The notes: a model not told the origin generated them from the letters alone. Positions 29,200 through 37,948 are shown, numbered from the stretch's first letter. The stretch is DNA of 64,000 nucleotides from Luteibacter aegosomatissinici (GCF_023078495.1 NZ_CP095742.1:1178001-1242000), one strand, 5' to 3'. Numbers and translations are program-made.

Positions 29200-30054
29200 A
29201 TGCGCATTCGCACATTCCGCTACGGCAAGGCCGCTACGGGCCTCGCACTTGCTTCGCTCGCCTTCGTCGGTGTCGCCGCGCATGCGCAGGACAGCACGAA
29301 GAAATCCCAGTCACCCGCGCTCGATAACATCAGTGTGTGGGTGGGTGGTTACTACACCAGCAATGACACCACGCTTGGCGGTCAGACCCGTATCCTGAAC
29401 AGCAGTGGTGACGTGAACCTCGAAGACGATCTGGATTTCAAGAAACACAAGACGGTGCCGCGCGTGCGCCTGGACTTCCTGATCGGGGAACACCAGGGCT
29501 TCGCCTTCGATTGGTACGAGGTGGATCGCTCGCACTCCAAGACGTTCAATGAGTCCGTGAACGTACTCGGCCAGCCGGTTACGGCATCGGCCTTCGCCAA
29601 GGGCGACCTGAAGTTCAGTTTCGGCAGCGCCGCCTACAAGTGGTGGTTCGGGACCGGTGACGATGTGTTCGGCGTTGGTCTGGGTGCCGCGTACTACAAG
29701 GTCCGGGGCAGCATCGATGCGTCGGTGACCGCGTTGGGCCAGACCGAATCGCAGAGTTCATCCACCGACCTCGATGCGTGGGCGCCCAACCTCCAGCTCG
29801 GCTGGCGTCATGCGTTCAATGATCAGTGGCGCATGTACATCAACGCCTCGGGCGTGAAGAAGAACGGTGGCCAGCTCAACGGCCACATCTATGACACGGC
29901 CGTTGGCCTGGAATGGTTCCCGTGGCAGAACGTCGGCTTCGGCGCCGAATACGCCTACACCCGCATCAAGCTCCACCAGGACAAGGGGCGTTACGATCTC
30001 GACCTGGACATGAAGCTCAACGGACCGGCCGCCTACGTGCGTTTCCGGTTCTGA
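29200..30054 (+). CDS. Outer-membrane beta-barrel protein, function unknown
   Basis: A 284-residue protein with a signal peptide ending AHA-QDS and alternating hydrophobic strands typical of an 8-10-stranded barrel. The final residue is phenylalanine (AAYVRFRF), the usual Bam recognition end. Segments such as DNISVWVGGYYTSNDTTLGG and KFSFGSAAYKWWFGTGDDVF are aromatic-rich. No specific family is recognised. I chose ATG 29200 because it gives a proper signal peptide. ATG 29179 adds seven residues. It is separate from the Fap-like operon, behind its terminator and a long leader. Confidence 0.8.
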   Translation: MRIRTFRYGKAATGLALASLAFVGVAAHAQDSTKKSQSPALDNISVWVGGYYTSNDTTLGGQTRILNSSGDVNLEDDLDFKKHKTVPRVRLDFLIGEHQGFAFDWYEVDRSHSKTFNESVNVLGQPVTASAFAKGDLKFSFGSAAYKWWFGTGDDVFGVGLGAAYYKVRGSIDASVTALGQTESQSSSTDLDAWAPNLQLGWRHAFNDQWRMYINASGVKKNGGQLNGHIYDTAVGLEWFPWQNVGFGAEYAYTRIKLHQDKGRYDLDLDMKLNGPAAYVRFRF

Positions 30055-30108
30055 CCAGCCGGTTGGCGGCAGGCCGCATGGCCTGCCGCCCTTGCCGGGG
30101 GGAATCCA

Positions 30109-30133
30109 AGGCCGCCTTCGGGCGGCCTTTTTT
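30109..30133 (+). terminator. Rho-independent terminator after the outer-membrane protein gene
   Basis: AGGCCGCC-TTC-GGGCGGCCT followed by TTTTT. It sits 54 nt after the barrel gene and directly before a REP arm that overlaps the terC-family stop codon. Confidence 0.9.
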
Positions 30134-30134
30134 C

Positions 30135-30157
30135 ATCGCGCGCAAGCGCGCTCCTAC
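30135..30157. repeat. Single REP arm overlapping the terC-family stop codon
   Basis: ATCGCGCGCAAGCGCGCTCC then TAC. On the minus strand this reads GTAGGAGCGCGCTTGCGCGC, and its TAG (30154-30156) is the stop codon of the TerC-family gene. No second arm is present. Confidence 0.85.
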
Positions 30158-30828
30158 ACGGTGGCCGGGCGTTTGCGCTGGGCCAGCCAGCCGAGGGCGA
30201 CCACGCCGATGACGAGCAGCGCATCGAGGGTCCACGGGGCCCAGGGGCGTGCGTCGAACCACGGGGCCAGCAGCTGGTCGTGGGCGATCATGCGGGCTGC
30301 GGTCCACGCGATGGCGGCGGCGCCAATGTAGATCACGATAGGGAAGCGCTCGATCAGGCGCAGGATGAGTGTGGAACCCCAGACCACCAGGGGGACGCTG
30401 ATCGCCAGGCCCAGCACCACCAGCACCATGTGGCCCTTGGCCGCGCCAGCGATCGCCAGGACGTTATCCAGGCCCATCAGGGCATCAGCCACCACGATGG
30501 TCCGTATCGCTGCCCAGAAGCCCTTGGCGGGCGCGATATCGGGGTCGTGGTCGTCGTGCTTCAGCAGCTTCCAGGCGATCGGCACCAGCAGGATGCCGCC
30601 CGCCAGCATCAGGCCGGGCAGCTTGAGCAGCCAGATCACCGCGAACGTGAGCAGGATACGGATGGCCACGGCGCCGAAGGTGCCCCAGAACACGGCCTTC
30701 TTCTGCAGGTCGCGGGGCAGGTTGCGCGCGGCCAGCGCGATGACGATGGCGTTATCGCCCGCCAGGACCAGGTCCAGCAGGATGATGGCCGCCAGGCCGG
30801 AGAAAAATTCGGGGGTGAGGAAATCCAT
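30154..30828 (-). CDS. TerC/YjbE family integral membrane protein, probable manganese exporter
   Basis: A 224-residue membrane protein with about seven hydrophobic helices. The two family motifs LDLVLAGDNAIVIALAARNL and VVADALMGLDNVLAIAGAAKG carry the conserved acidic and asparagine residues thought to bind the metal. A KHDDHDPDIAP loop lies between them. TerC proteins such as Alx and MeeY/MeeF export Mn2+. Here that role is strongly supported by a yybP-ykoY Mn2+ riboswitch in the leader (30898-31016). The stop codon lies in a REP arm. Substrate assignment is inference from the riboswitch plus family. Confidence 0.88.
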   Translation of the reverse strand: MDFLTPEFFSGLAAIILLDLVLAGDNAIVIALAARNLPRDLQKKAVFWGTFGAVAIRILLTFAVIWLLKLPGLMLAGGILLVPIAWKLLKHDDHDPDIAPAKGFWAAIRTIVVADALMGLDNVLAIAGAAKGHMVLVVLGLAISVPLVVWGSTLILRLIERFPIVIYIGAAAIAWTAARMIAHDQLLAPWFDARPWAPWTLDALLVIGVVALGWLAQRKRPATV

Positions 30829-30897
30829 GGGGCTGCCTTAGCGCGTGGTGGGCGGACCAATGCGGCGGCGGCGGGCACGCGCGCCCGCCGTCACCAC

Positions 30898-31016
30898 AAA
30901 AGTCTCGTTCCCGGCGTAAAGCGTGAGCCGCCGCGACGCCCGGGGTGCTGTGGCACCCGTATTGACGATACGTCGCGCACGGGGCCGGACTGCCCCGCGG
31001 AACTACTCCCTTTTGG
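30898..31016 (-). promoter_or_regulatory. yybP-ykoY manganese riboswitch upstream of the TerC-family gene
   Basis: Read 5' to 3' on the minus strand, the leader has AAAAGGGAGTAG, then a GC hairpin, CGTCAATACGGG, a second hairpin, and finally AACGAGACTTTTG. GGGGAGUAG-like, CGUCA-x-AC and CGAGACnUUU are the conserved elements of the Mn2+-sensing yybP-ykoY class. The AAAAG and CTTTT ends pair as P1. A strong GGCGGGC/GCCCGCC hairpin lies between the aptamer and the start codon and could be the expression platform. There is no T tract, so translational control is more likely than termination. Confidence 0.88.
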
Positions 31017-31126
31017 GTTGTAGTGGGGGCATTCTCCCGTTTCAGCTGCGGCGCGGCAAGACACCCCCGGGGGGTGACCGGTTAAAATCACCGGCTTTCC
31101 CAACCACCCCCTCGCGAGTGAAGCCC

Positions 31127-32578
31127 ATGAGCGCACACGATATCCGTTCCGCCACGCGTCCCGACCCGGACCAGCCGATGGTGGACATCGCCAACTACGT
31201 GGCCGATTACCAGATCGACTCGCAGGAGGCCTACGACACCGCGCGCTACATGCTGCTCGATTCGCTGGCCTGCTCGGCGCTGGCCATGAAGTTCCCGGAT
31301 TGCGTGAAGCACCTGGGTCCCATCGTGCCGGGTGCCAGCATGGAAGACGGCGTGCGCGTGCCGTTCACCTCGCACGTCCTCGACCCGGTGCAGGCCGCGT
31401 TCGCCATCGGCACACAGGTCCGCTACCTCGATTTCAATGACACCTGGCTGGCGGCCGAATGGGGCCACCCCTCCGATAACCTCGGCGCCATCCTCTCGGT
31501 GGCCGATTACCTTTCGCGCAAGGCAGTGAAGGAAGGCGGCAAGGCCCTGACCGTGCGCGATGTGCTCGGCTACGCCATCAAGGCCCACGAGATCCAGGGC
31601 TGCTACGCCCTCAAGAACAGCTACAACCGCGTCGGCCAGGATCACGTCATCCTGGTGCGCCTGGCCTCCACGGCGGTCACCACGGCCATGCTGGGCGGCA
31701 ACAAGGAGCAGATCACCACGGCGGTCTCGCACAGCTGGATCGATAATGGCGCCCTGCGCACCTACCGCCACGCGCCGAACACCGGCCCGCGCAAGAGCTG
31801 GGCCGCCGGCGACGCCTGCCGCCGTGCCGTTACCCACGCCATCAACGCGGTGTACCGCAACGTGGTCGGCTACCCCTCGGCCCTGTCGGCCAAGACCTGG
31901 GGCTATTACGACGTGGCCTTCAAGGGCAACGCGTTCGAGTTCGAGCGCCCGTTCGGCAGCTATGTGATGGAGAACGTGCTGTTCAAGATCAGCTTCCCGG
32001 CCGAGTTCCACGCCCAGACCGCCGTCGAGTGCGCCATGAAGCTGCACGCCGAGGTCGGCTCGCGCATCGACCAGGTCGAAAAGGTCGTAATCGAGACCCA
32101 GGAAGCCGGCGTCCGCATCATCGACAAGACCGGCCCGCTGGCCAACTACGCCGACCGTGACCACTGCATCCAGTACATGGTCGCCGTGCCCCTGATTTTT
32201 GGCCGTCTCATGGCTGATGATTACAACGATAATATTGCCGCCGATCCGCGAATCGATGCCCTTCGCGAGAAAATGACTGTGGTCGAAAATCCGCAGTTCA
32301 CCAAGGATTATTTCGACCCTGAAAAGCGTTACATCGGCAATTCGGTGCAGGTTTTCTTCAAGGACGGCACGAGCACGCAAAAAATCTCGATCGACTTCCC
32401 GATCGGGCACCGTAATCGCCGGGCCGAAGGCATTCCCGTTCTCCTCAAGAAATTCGAGGCCGCCCTCCGTGCCGAGTGGCCGGCGGAGCGGGTTGAGAAG
32501 GTTCTTAACGTCACCCAGAACCCCGAAAAACTCGATGCCATGCCCATTCACGAGTTCATGACGCTCTTCACGGCTTGA
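31127..32578 (+). CDS. prpD: 2-methylcitrate dehydratase PrpD
   Basis: A 483-residue MmgE/PrpD protein, the same length as E. coli PrpD. It dehydrates 2-methylcitrate to 2-methyl-cis-aconitate. Conserved blocks are YLDFNDTWLAAEWGHPSDNL, KAHEIQGCYALKNSYN, HSWIDNGALRTYRHAPN and SFPAEFHAQTAVECA. It is encoded 10 kb from prpB and prpC, so it is separately transcribed. The last third (from about 32195) uses AT-ending codons much more freely than the first two thirds. The ATG at 31127 begins the family N-terminus; the longer open frame crosses the riboswitch region. Confidence 0.94.
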   Translation: MSAHDIRSATRPDPDQPMVDIANYVADYQIDSQEAYDTARYMLLDSLACSALAMKFPDCVKHLGPIVPGASMEDGVRVPFTSHVLDPVQAAFAIGTQVRYLDFNDTWLAAEWGHPSDNLGAILSVADYLSRKAVKEGGKALTVRDVLGYAIKAHEIQGCYALKNSYNRVGQDHVILVRLASTAVTTAMLGGNKEQITTAVSHSWIDNGALRTYRHAPNTGPRKSWAAGDACRRAVTHAINAVYRNVVGYPSALSAKTWGYYDVAFKGNAFEFERPFGSYVMENVLFKISFPAEFHAQTAVECAMKLHAEVGSRIDQVEKVVIETQEAGVRIIDKTGPLANYADRDHCIQYMVAVPLIFGRLMADDYNDNIAADPRIDALREKMTVVENPQFTKDYFDPEKRYIGNSVQVFFKDGTSTQKISIDFPIGHRNRRAEGIPVLLKKFEAALRAEWPAERVEKVLNVTQNPEKLDAMPIHEFMTLFTA

Positions 32579-32775
32579 TAATGGCCGTGACTCAAGTATG
32601 AACGGCTGGCGGCGGCATGCGCCCAATTGTTGGATTTTTGCTAAACTGCCGCCGCCCGTTGAAGGGGTAACAAAGCGAGGGACAGCAGAAGTCCCCGGAT
32701 TCGACAAGAGTTTTGACGCGCGATTTCCGTCTGGGGTGGAGCGCGGACGCGAATACCAATAATGAGGAGACACCG

Positions 32776-33870
32776 ATGAAACGTAAGGGCTTGTTTTTGC
32801 TGATCGGCTTGGCCCTGGGCGGCGTGGGTGCCGTCCATGCGCAGGAATCCGCTGACGCGGGTAACGGCTATGACGGCCGCTGGTACATCGCCCCGACGGT
32901 TGGCGGTTACTACAACGACACCGACCGCAACACCAACAGCCGCCAGGTCTACTACGGCCTCGGCGTCGGCAAGTTCATCTCCAGCAACGCGTCGATCGAT
33001 ATCTTCGCTGATCGCACCAAGCGCGATAACGACGGTACCGGCCACTGGTCGAACAACAGCTACGGCGTTGCCGCTCGCTTCTACGCTGGTGCGTGGGACA
33101 GCTGGCGTCCGTACCTGCTCGCTGGCGTGATGGGTTCGTACCACCACAACCCGTCCGACAAGGGCTGGTCGCCGGCGGCTGAACTGGGCGTTGGCGTGTC
33201 CAAGACCCTGACCGACAGCTCCGACTTCCGCGTGGAAGCTGGCTACCGCTACGACTTCGACGACAAGACCCAGGATAGCGAGAACGGCTACGGCGACTGG
33301 TTCCTCGGCTTCTCGATCGTCTCGCGCTTCGGCGAGCCGCCGGCAGCTCCGGCCCCGGCCGCTGCTCCGCCCCCGGCTGCCCCGGATTGCTCCACCCTCG
33401 ACAGCGATGGCGACGGTGTGAACGATTGCGACGACAAGTGCCCGGCCACCCCGGCTGGCACGATCGTCGGTCCGGACGGTTGCCCGCAGAAGGTCGTCAT
33501 CGACCTGCGCGGCGTCAACTTCAAGTTCGACCGTCCGAAGAAGGGCGAGACGAACATCGGCCCGGCCCTGCAGGAGCCGACCAGCGAGTCGCTGGGCGTC
33601 CTCGACCAGGCTGTCGACACCCTGCAGCGTTACCCGCAGGTCAAGGTCACGGTTGCCGGTTACACGGATAGCGTCGGTAAGGATGCTTACAACCAGTCGC
33701 TCTCCGAGCGTCGCGCCAAGATCGTGTTCGATTACCTGACCTCGCACGGCATCGCTGCCGATCGCCTGGAAGGCCCGATCGGCCACGGCGAGAACAACCC
33801 GATCGACACGAACGACACGGCCGAAGGCCGCGCTCGTAACCGTCGCACGGAACTGCAGGTTCAGCAGTAA
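32776..33870 (+). CDS. OmpA family outer-membrane porin
   Basis: A 364-residue protein with a signal peptide (ending AVHA-QES) and an N-terminal eight-stranded barrel (about 25-200). A Pro/Ala linker precedes a thrombospondin type 3-like calcium segment (DSDGDGVNDCDDKCPATPAG). The C-terminal OmpA peptidoglycan-binding domain (about 250-360) has VTVAGYTDSVGKDAYNQSLS and the Arg/Asp pattern that binds diaminopimelate. It should tether the outer membrane to the cell wall. Codon choice is strongly biased, the ribosome site GAGGAG is good and the terminator is strong, so it is probably highly expressed. Confidence 0.93.
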   Translation: MKRKGLFLLIGLALGGVGAVHAQESADAGNGYDGRWYIAPTVGGYYNDTDRNTNSRQVYYGLGVGKFISSNASIDIFADRTKRDNDGTGHWSNNSYGVAARFYAGAWDSWRPYLLAGVMGSYHHNPSDKGWSPAAELGVGVSKTLTDSSDFRVEAGYRYDFDDKTQDSENGYGDWFLGFSIVSRFGEPPAAPAPAAAPPPAAPDCSTLDSDGDGVNDCDDKCPATPAGTIVGPDGCPQKVVIDLRGVNFKFDRPKKGETNIGPALQEPTSESLGVLDQAVDTLQRYPQVKVTVAGYTDSVGKDAYNQSLSERRAKIVFDYLTSHGIAADRLEGPIGHGENNPIDTNDTAEGRARNRRTELQVQQ

Positions 33871-33896
33871 TCCGTTCCTGATCGGTGGCAACACAA

Positions 33897-33927
33897 AAGA
33901 GCCCGGCGAAAGCCGGGCTCTTTTTTT
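33897..33927. terminator. Bidirectional rho-independent terminator
   Basis: AAGAGCCCGGC-GAAA-GCCGGGCTC followed by TTTTTTT on +. The A run before the stem gives a T tract on the minus strand too, so it can end both the OmpA gene and the convergent marC-family transcript. Confidence 0.92.
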
Positions 33928-33945
33928 GTCGCCTGTGCGGGACAC

Positions 33946-34647
33946 TCAGGATGGCGGGGCGGCGGCCAGTGTGTGGTAGGCCAGGATCAGCATCTGTACC
34001 GATAGCCCCACCGTCAGCGAGCCGATCACCACGCCGAACAGGCGGAAGGGCATCGGGCCGACCGTTCGCACGATCGGGCCCGCGAACAGCATGGCCAGCA
34101 GGTGCAGGAAGATGACCAGCAACACGAGCAGCACGATCGCGATCGTGCGCTCCGTCGAGTGGCTGTACGACAGCAGCGTGATCAGGCCGGCCAGCCCGTA
34201 GGGCGTCACGATCATGGGTACGGCCAGCTCGAATGCGCTAGGCACCTCTGGCTTGGGCGGCACGCTGCCAGGTGCGACGGGCTGGGGGTGGGCGGGTGCG
34301 CTGTACTGCTCAAGCACGGTCCGCAGCGACACAATCAGGAAGATCAAACCCCCGGCGAACAACATGGCCGCGGGCGATATCTGCCAGTTCTTCTGCAGTA
34401 GCTGCCCCAGGAACCCGCCGATGAGGACCGCCACGGCCGCGAGGATGGCGGTCTTGATCGCCATGCTGCGCCGGGTGGCGTGATCGAACGGCATCATGCG
34501 CAGGTGATACACCAGCGGTGTCTTCAGCGGCGGCCCCATCACGACGAACAGCAGGATAAACGCCTGCATCAGGTTCAGAGCCTGCTGCGCCGGCGGCGCC
34601 GTCACGGCGGGAATGGCGTCCTGGAGTAACGCAAGCACGGTAGTCAT
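33946..34647 (-). CDS. MarC/UPF0056 family membrane protein
   Basis: A 233-residue membrane protein with six hydrophobic segments. The MarC family pattern includes AFILLFVVMGPPLKTPLVYH near the N-terminus, FAGGLIFLIVSLRTVL, and ELAVPMIVTPYGLAGLITLL. The usual asparagine-proline motif of MarC (NPxG) reads GPPLKTP here, a divergent form. Function of the family is unresolved; MarC itself is not a drug exporter. The start codon overlaps the FGE stop (ATGA), so it is the third gene of the DUF1622-FGE-marC operon. Confidence 0.85.
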   Translation of the reverse strand: MTTVLALLQDAIPAVTAPPAQQALNLMQAFILLFVVMGPPLKTPLVYHLRMMPFDHATRRSMAIKTAILAAVAVLIGGFLGQLLQKNWQISPAAMLFAGGLIFLIVSLRTVLEQYSAPAHPQPVAPGSVPPKPEVPSAFELAVPMIVTPYGLAGLITLLSYSHSTERTIAIVLLVLLVIFLHLLAMLFAGPIVRTVGPMPFRLFGVVIGSLTVGLSVQMLILAYHTLAAAPPS

Positions 34648-35624
34648 GGCATAGGCGCCTTGGGCAGGTCGGCCACGCAGCGGAAGCCGATATGGCTGGT
34701 CGAGGTATCGACCGGGTGGGGGTAGCGGGCCGCGGGCCGGTAGCGTTGGCAGTAATTGGGCGCGCACAAGTGCGAGCCGCCTTTCAGTACCCGGCGCGGT
34801 ATGACCAGCTCGCCGGGCCGCGGGTCGTGGCTGTTTTCCATGCACCCGCCGCGCGGGTTGGCCGGGACGCAGCAGGCGCGTGCCACCTCATCCGCGTGGC
34901 GGGCGCTATACCAGTCCGACATCCACTCCCAGGTATTGCCGATCATGTCGTGCAGCCCGTAGCCGTTCGCGGGATACGTACCGACGGGCGAGGTGCGCTC
35001 GAAGCCATCCTCGGCGGTGTTCTCGTACGGGAAGCGGCCTTGCCAGGTATTGGCCAGCATGCGGCCGCCGGGCGCCAGCTCGCTGCCCCAGGCGTAGTCC
35101 TCGCCATCCAGGCCACCCCGCGCGGCATATTCCCACTCGGCCTCGGTGGGCAGGCGCTTGCCCGCCCACGCGGCGTAGGCCTCGGCATCCGCCGCCGCCA
35201 CGTGCACCACAGGGTGCTCCTCCAGCCCATCGAGGTTGCTGCCGGGCCCGGTGGGGTGGCGCCAGTCGGCACCGAACACGTAACGCCACCAGTGGCCCAG
35301 CTGCATGGGCACGGGGCCGTCCGGCTTCACGAAGACCAGGGACGCCGGTTGAAGCATCTCCGGAAGTGCGCCCGGGTAGTCCTCGGCGCGCGGTGCGATC
35401 TCGGCGCTCGTGACGTGCCCCGTCGCGGCCACGAAGCGGGCGAACTGCGCATTGGTCACCGGCGTGTGGTCGATCAGAAAGGTATCCACACGCACGCGGT
35501 GCACGGGCTTCTCTTCCGGGTAGAAGTTCTCCGAACCCATGCGGTAGGTGCCGCCTTCGATCCGGAGCATGCCTTCGTGGGCTGTCGCGGTGTCACGCGG
35601 GCGGGCCGGGAGTACAAGGGACAT
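34644..35624 (-). CDS. Formylglycine-generating enzyme (sulfatase-activating)
   Basis: A 326-residue FGE-sulfatase domain protein. It converts the active-site cysteine of sulfatases to C-alpha-formylglycine with O2. The fold motifs GTYRMGSENFYPEEKPVH, LPTEAEWEYAARGG and GNTWEWMSDWY are present. Crucially, both redox cysteines are kept: GGSHLC287APNYC292QRYR matches the Cys336/Cys341 site of human FGE. It is therefore likely a true catalyst rather than one of the many Cys-lacking SUMF1-like homologues. It has no signal peptide and works in the cytoplasm. The Cys-type sulfatase at 60644-62167 is the obvious substrate. Confidence 0.91.
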   Translation of the reverse strand: MSLVLPARPRDTATAHEGMLRIEGGTYRMGSENFYPEEKPVHRVRVDTFLIDHTPVTNAQFARFVAATGHVTSAEIAPRAEDYPGALPEMLQPASLVFVKPDGPVPMQLGHWWRYVFGADWRHPTGPGSNLDGLEEHPVVHVAAADAEAYAAWAGKRLPTEAEWEYAARGGLDGEDYAWGSELAPGGRMLANTWQGRFPYENTAEDGFERTSPVGTYPANGYGLHDMIGNTWEWMSDWYSARHADEVARACCVPANPRGGCMENSHDPRPGELVIPRRVLKGGSHLCAPNYCQRYRPAARYPHPVDTSTSHIGFRCVADLPKAPMP

Positions 35625-35633
35625 GGCAGTTCC

Positions 35634-36038
35634 TCAGGGTGGGTAAGGCGGTGTAGGGCGGGCTTCATCCTTGTCCTTCTTCGCCTCTCCCTCCCAGGGC
35701 CAGCGGCCTTCCACTTCCAGGATGAGTGACCAGCTCAGGAAGGTGCGAACGACGACGAGCAGGCCAAGGGCCAGCACGCTGATGAGCGTGCTATCCAGGG
35801 CGATGGTGCGGACGATGTCGGCGGCCACCAGGATCTCGAGGCACAGCAGCAGCGCGCGGCCCAGGCGCTGTTTGTACTGGGTGTATTCGGTGGGGTGATC
35901 CAGTCCATCGCGAACCAGCGTGGCCAGGTACATCGCCGTGGCGGCGAGGATGGCGACGATGATCAGCACGGTGGCCAGTAGTTCGACGCCCAGCGCGGCC
36001 ATCTCGATCCACGCATGCGCCTGCTCGGTGAAGTCCAT
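35634..36038 (-). CDS. DUF1622 family small membrane protein
   Basis: A 134-residue protein with three hydrophobic segments: ALGVELLATVLIIVAILAAT, LLLCLEILVAADIVRTIA and VLALGLLVVVRTFLSWSLIL. These match the DUF1622 pattern, including the R-x-F-L-S-W-S-L end. A charged Pro/Lys/Asp tail follows. Function unknown. It is the first gene of an operon with the formylglycine-generating enzyme (9-nt gap). The start at 36038 (MDFTEQAHAWIE) begins the conserved region. Confidence 0.82.
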   Translation of the reverse strand: MDFTEQAHAWIEMAALGVELLATVLIIVAILAATAMYLATLVRDGLDHPTEYTQYKQRLGRALLLCLEILVAADIVRTIALDSTLISVLALGLLVVVRTFLSWSLILEVEGRWPWEGEAKKDKDEARPTPPYPP

Positions 36039-36309
36039 GCCCGTGCCCTCGGTGATCGCCCGCCACCGGTGGCGGCCCATGGCCATGGTGAAATGGGCCG
36101 CCGGTAGCTGCGACCGAGGATCTACGGCAACGACACTGGTAGATCTACGGAGCACCGGCAACGCCGTGCACGAATGCGCGGCACGGCATTTCGCCGGCAT
36201 GGTCCATCGCCGCGTAGTTTTACCTACCGCTACTGGGTGGAAATTCGCTTAACGCCGCCGTTCGCGGAACGCACTCTGCAAGAACTTGCCAACCGCGCGG
36301 AATGCCACC

Positions 36310-37251
36310 ATGAAGGCTCGAGTCGCCTGCGCAACGATCGCGCTCCTTGCAGTGGGTGGTACGCATGCCACCGAAGGCGCCATGGGCCGCTCCATCTCGG
36401 CCGCGCAAATCACACCGTATGTCGGCATCATCCCGCCGACCCCCGGGCTGAATGTCTCGGTGAGTTACATCAACTATGACGGCGATATCGGGCGTAGCCG
36501 GCAAGTGCCCATCGCCGGCGTCGCCGCGCTTGATCTCCACGCCAAGATCGATTTGTACGCCGCCACGTTCGCGTACATATGGGATACCGGGAAAGGGCGC
36601 TGGAACTACGCCAGCATGTTTACCGTCCCGTACATTCGCCCTACCGCCAGCGCCTCGCTTGCCGTCGGCGCGGCGCAGCGTACGGTGAACGACCGGGCTT
36701 CGGGCCTGTTTGATCTTTACTTCGCCCCTGTTATCGCGAGCTACCACGTGAGCGAAGTGGAGCACTGGTCGTTCGGTGTTTACGTTTACGCACCTACCGC
36801 GGATTACGAGAAGGGCCGGCTGGCGAACAAGGGCCTGAATATCTGGACGTACTCACCCGCGGTGGGGTACACGCACCTCTTCAACAAGGCCTCGCTCGAA
36901 TTCAGCGGCCTGGCGGGCGTGGATTTCTATTCGAAGAACCACGCCACCGATTACAAGAACGGTGCCGTGTTTCGCCTTGACCTGATGCTCATGCAGCGAA
37001 CCCCATCGGGCTGGGGCTTTGGTGCGGTGGCAGGGTGGATCCAGCAGCTCGAGGATGACAAGGGCCCAACCGCGGACCGCCTCGGCGGTTTCTCAGGCCA
37101 TTCGATCGGCGTGGGTCCGGCGCTCGCCTTCAAAAAATCCTTCAGCAAGGAGAGCAGCATCGATTTCACCCTTCGCTGGGTGAAGGAATTCGACGTCAAG
37201 AACCGGCTCAAGGGCGAGCCGCTGGTCCTGAACGTCGCGTTTGCCTTGTAA
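36310..37251 (+). CDS. MetA-pathway/SphX-like outer-membrane transporter
   Basis: A 313-residue protein with a signal peptide (MKARVACATIALLAVGGTHA-TEG) and a 12-14-strand barrel pattern. It resembles the PF13557 family (phenol MetA degradation pathway), with PYIRPTASASLAVGAAQRTV, FAPVIASYHVSEVEHWSFGV and PTADYEKGRLANKGLNIWTY. These proteins are thought to form channels for hydrophobic substrates, and the exact cargo is unknown. ATG 36310 is used; an upstream TTG (36286) adds eight residues. It ends 19 nt before the response regulator start. Confidence 0.82.
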   Translation: MKARVACATIALLAVGGTHATEGAMGRSISAAQITPYVGIIPPTPGLNVSVSYINYDGDIGRSRQVPIAGVAALDLHAKIDLYAATFAYIWDTGKGRWNYASMFTVPYIRPTASASLAVGAAQRTVNDRASGLFDLYFAPVIASYHVSEVEHWSFGVYVYAPTADYEKGRLANKGLNIWTYSPAVGYTHLFNKASLEFSGLAGVDFYSKNHATDYKNGAVFRLDLMLMQRTPSGWGFGAVAGWIQQLEDDKGPTADRLGGFSGHSIGVGPALAFKKSFSKESSIDFTLRWVKEFDVKNRLKGEPLVLNVAFAL

Positions 37252-37270
37252 CGCGCGCGTGTCGGCCGCC

Positions 37271-37927
37271 ATGTCTTCGCTCGATCACGAACGCCTCCCC
37301 ATCCACGTCGTGGTGGCCGACCACCACCGCATGGTGGCCGAAGGCGTCGCGGCGCTGCTTGAACCGCACGTCCTGAGCGTCAAGGTCGTGCATTCCGCGG
37401 AACGCCTGTTCGAGCTGGTGGAAAACGGCGACATCGTGGTCGGCGATATCGACCTGCCCGACATGCCGGGCCTTGAACCGTTGCGACGCCTGCAGGCGCG
37501 TGGCGGCATTCGCTTCATCGTGCTTTCGGCGCATGAGGAGCCGCTGATCGTGCAGGATGCAATGCAATCGGGCGCCTGGGGCTATGTACAGAAGCAATCG
37601 CCTCGCAACGAATTGCTCGATGCGGTGGGTGAGGTCGCTCGCGGCCTGCGCTACGCCAGCCCTGGGTTGATGGCCGCGCTGCTCAATGCGCCTGCCCCCG
37701 CCCACCGGCTCACGCCACGCCAGCGCCAGGTGCTTGAACGCATGGCCCGCGGGATGCGTGCCAGTGAGATCGCTGCGGATCTCGCGATCTCGGTGCGCAC
37801 GGTCGAGAGCCACCGCCAGTCGTTGCTTGATTTGTTCCATGTGCATAGCGGCGTCGCGCTCGTGCGCGAAGCCATCCGGGTTGGCCTGATCAGCGAGATA
37901 TCGCCGGGGCCGACGTCGCATACCTGA
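37271..37927 (+). CDS. LuxR/NarL-type response regulator
   Basis: A 218-residue two-domain regulator. The receiver domain (about 10-125) has the acceptor aspartate in IVVGDIDLPDMPG (D59) and a Lys after VQ near 105. The C-terminal HTH (about 150-210) carries LTPRQRQVLERMARGMRASE and VRTVESHRQSLLDLF. No sensor kinase gene is adjacent, so it is an orphan regulator. The acidic pocket shows ADHH rather than the usual DD, so phosphorylation may be weak or atypical. Its neighbours are an outer-membrane channel and a lipoprotein, which may be its targets. Confidence 0.9.
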   Translation: MSSLDHERLPIHVVVADHHRMVAEGVAALLEPHVLSVKVVHSAERLFELVENGDIVVGDIDLPDMPGLEPLRRLQARGGIRFIVLSAHEEPLIVQDAMQSGAWGYVQKQSPRNELLDAVGEVARGLRYASPGLMAALLNAPAPAHRLTPRQRQVLERMARGMRASEIAADLAISVRTVESHRQSLLDLFHVHSGVALVREAIRVGLISEISPGPTSHT

Positions 37928-37948
37928 GTGATCGAAAGGGAGGATTCC

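Noticed and set aside
31088-32773. 561-residue open frame on the minus strand antisense to prpD
   Set aside because: It mirrors a confirmed 483-residue enzyme gene with strong G/C third positions, is His/Val/Gly-rich, and has no recognisable family. It is a shadow frame typical of high-GC coding DNA.
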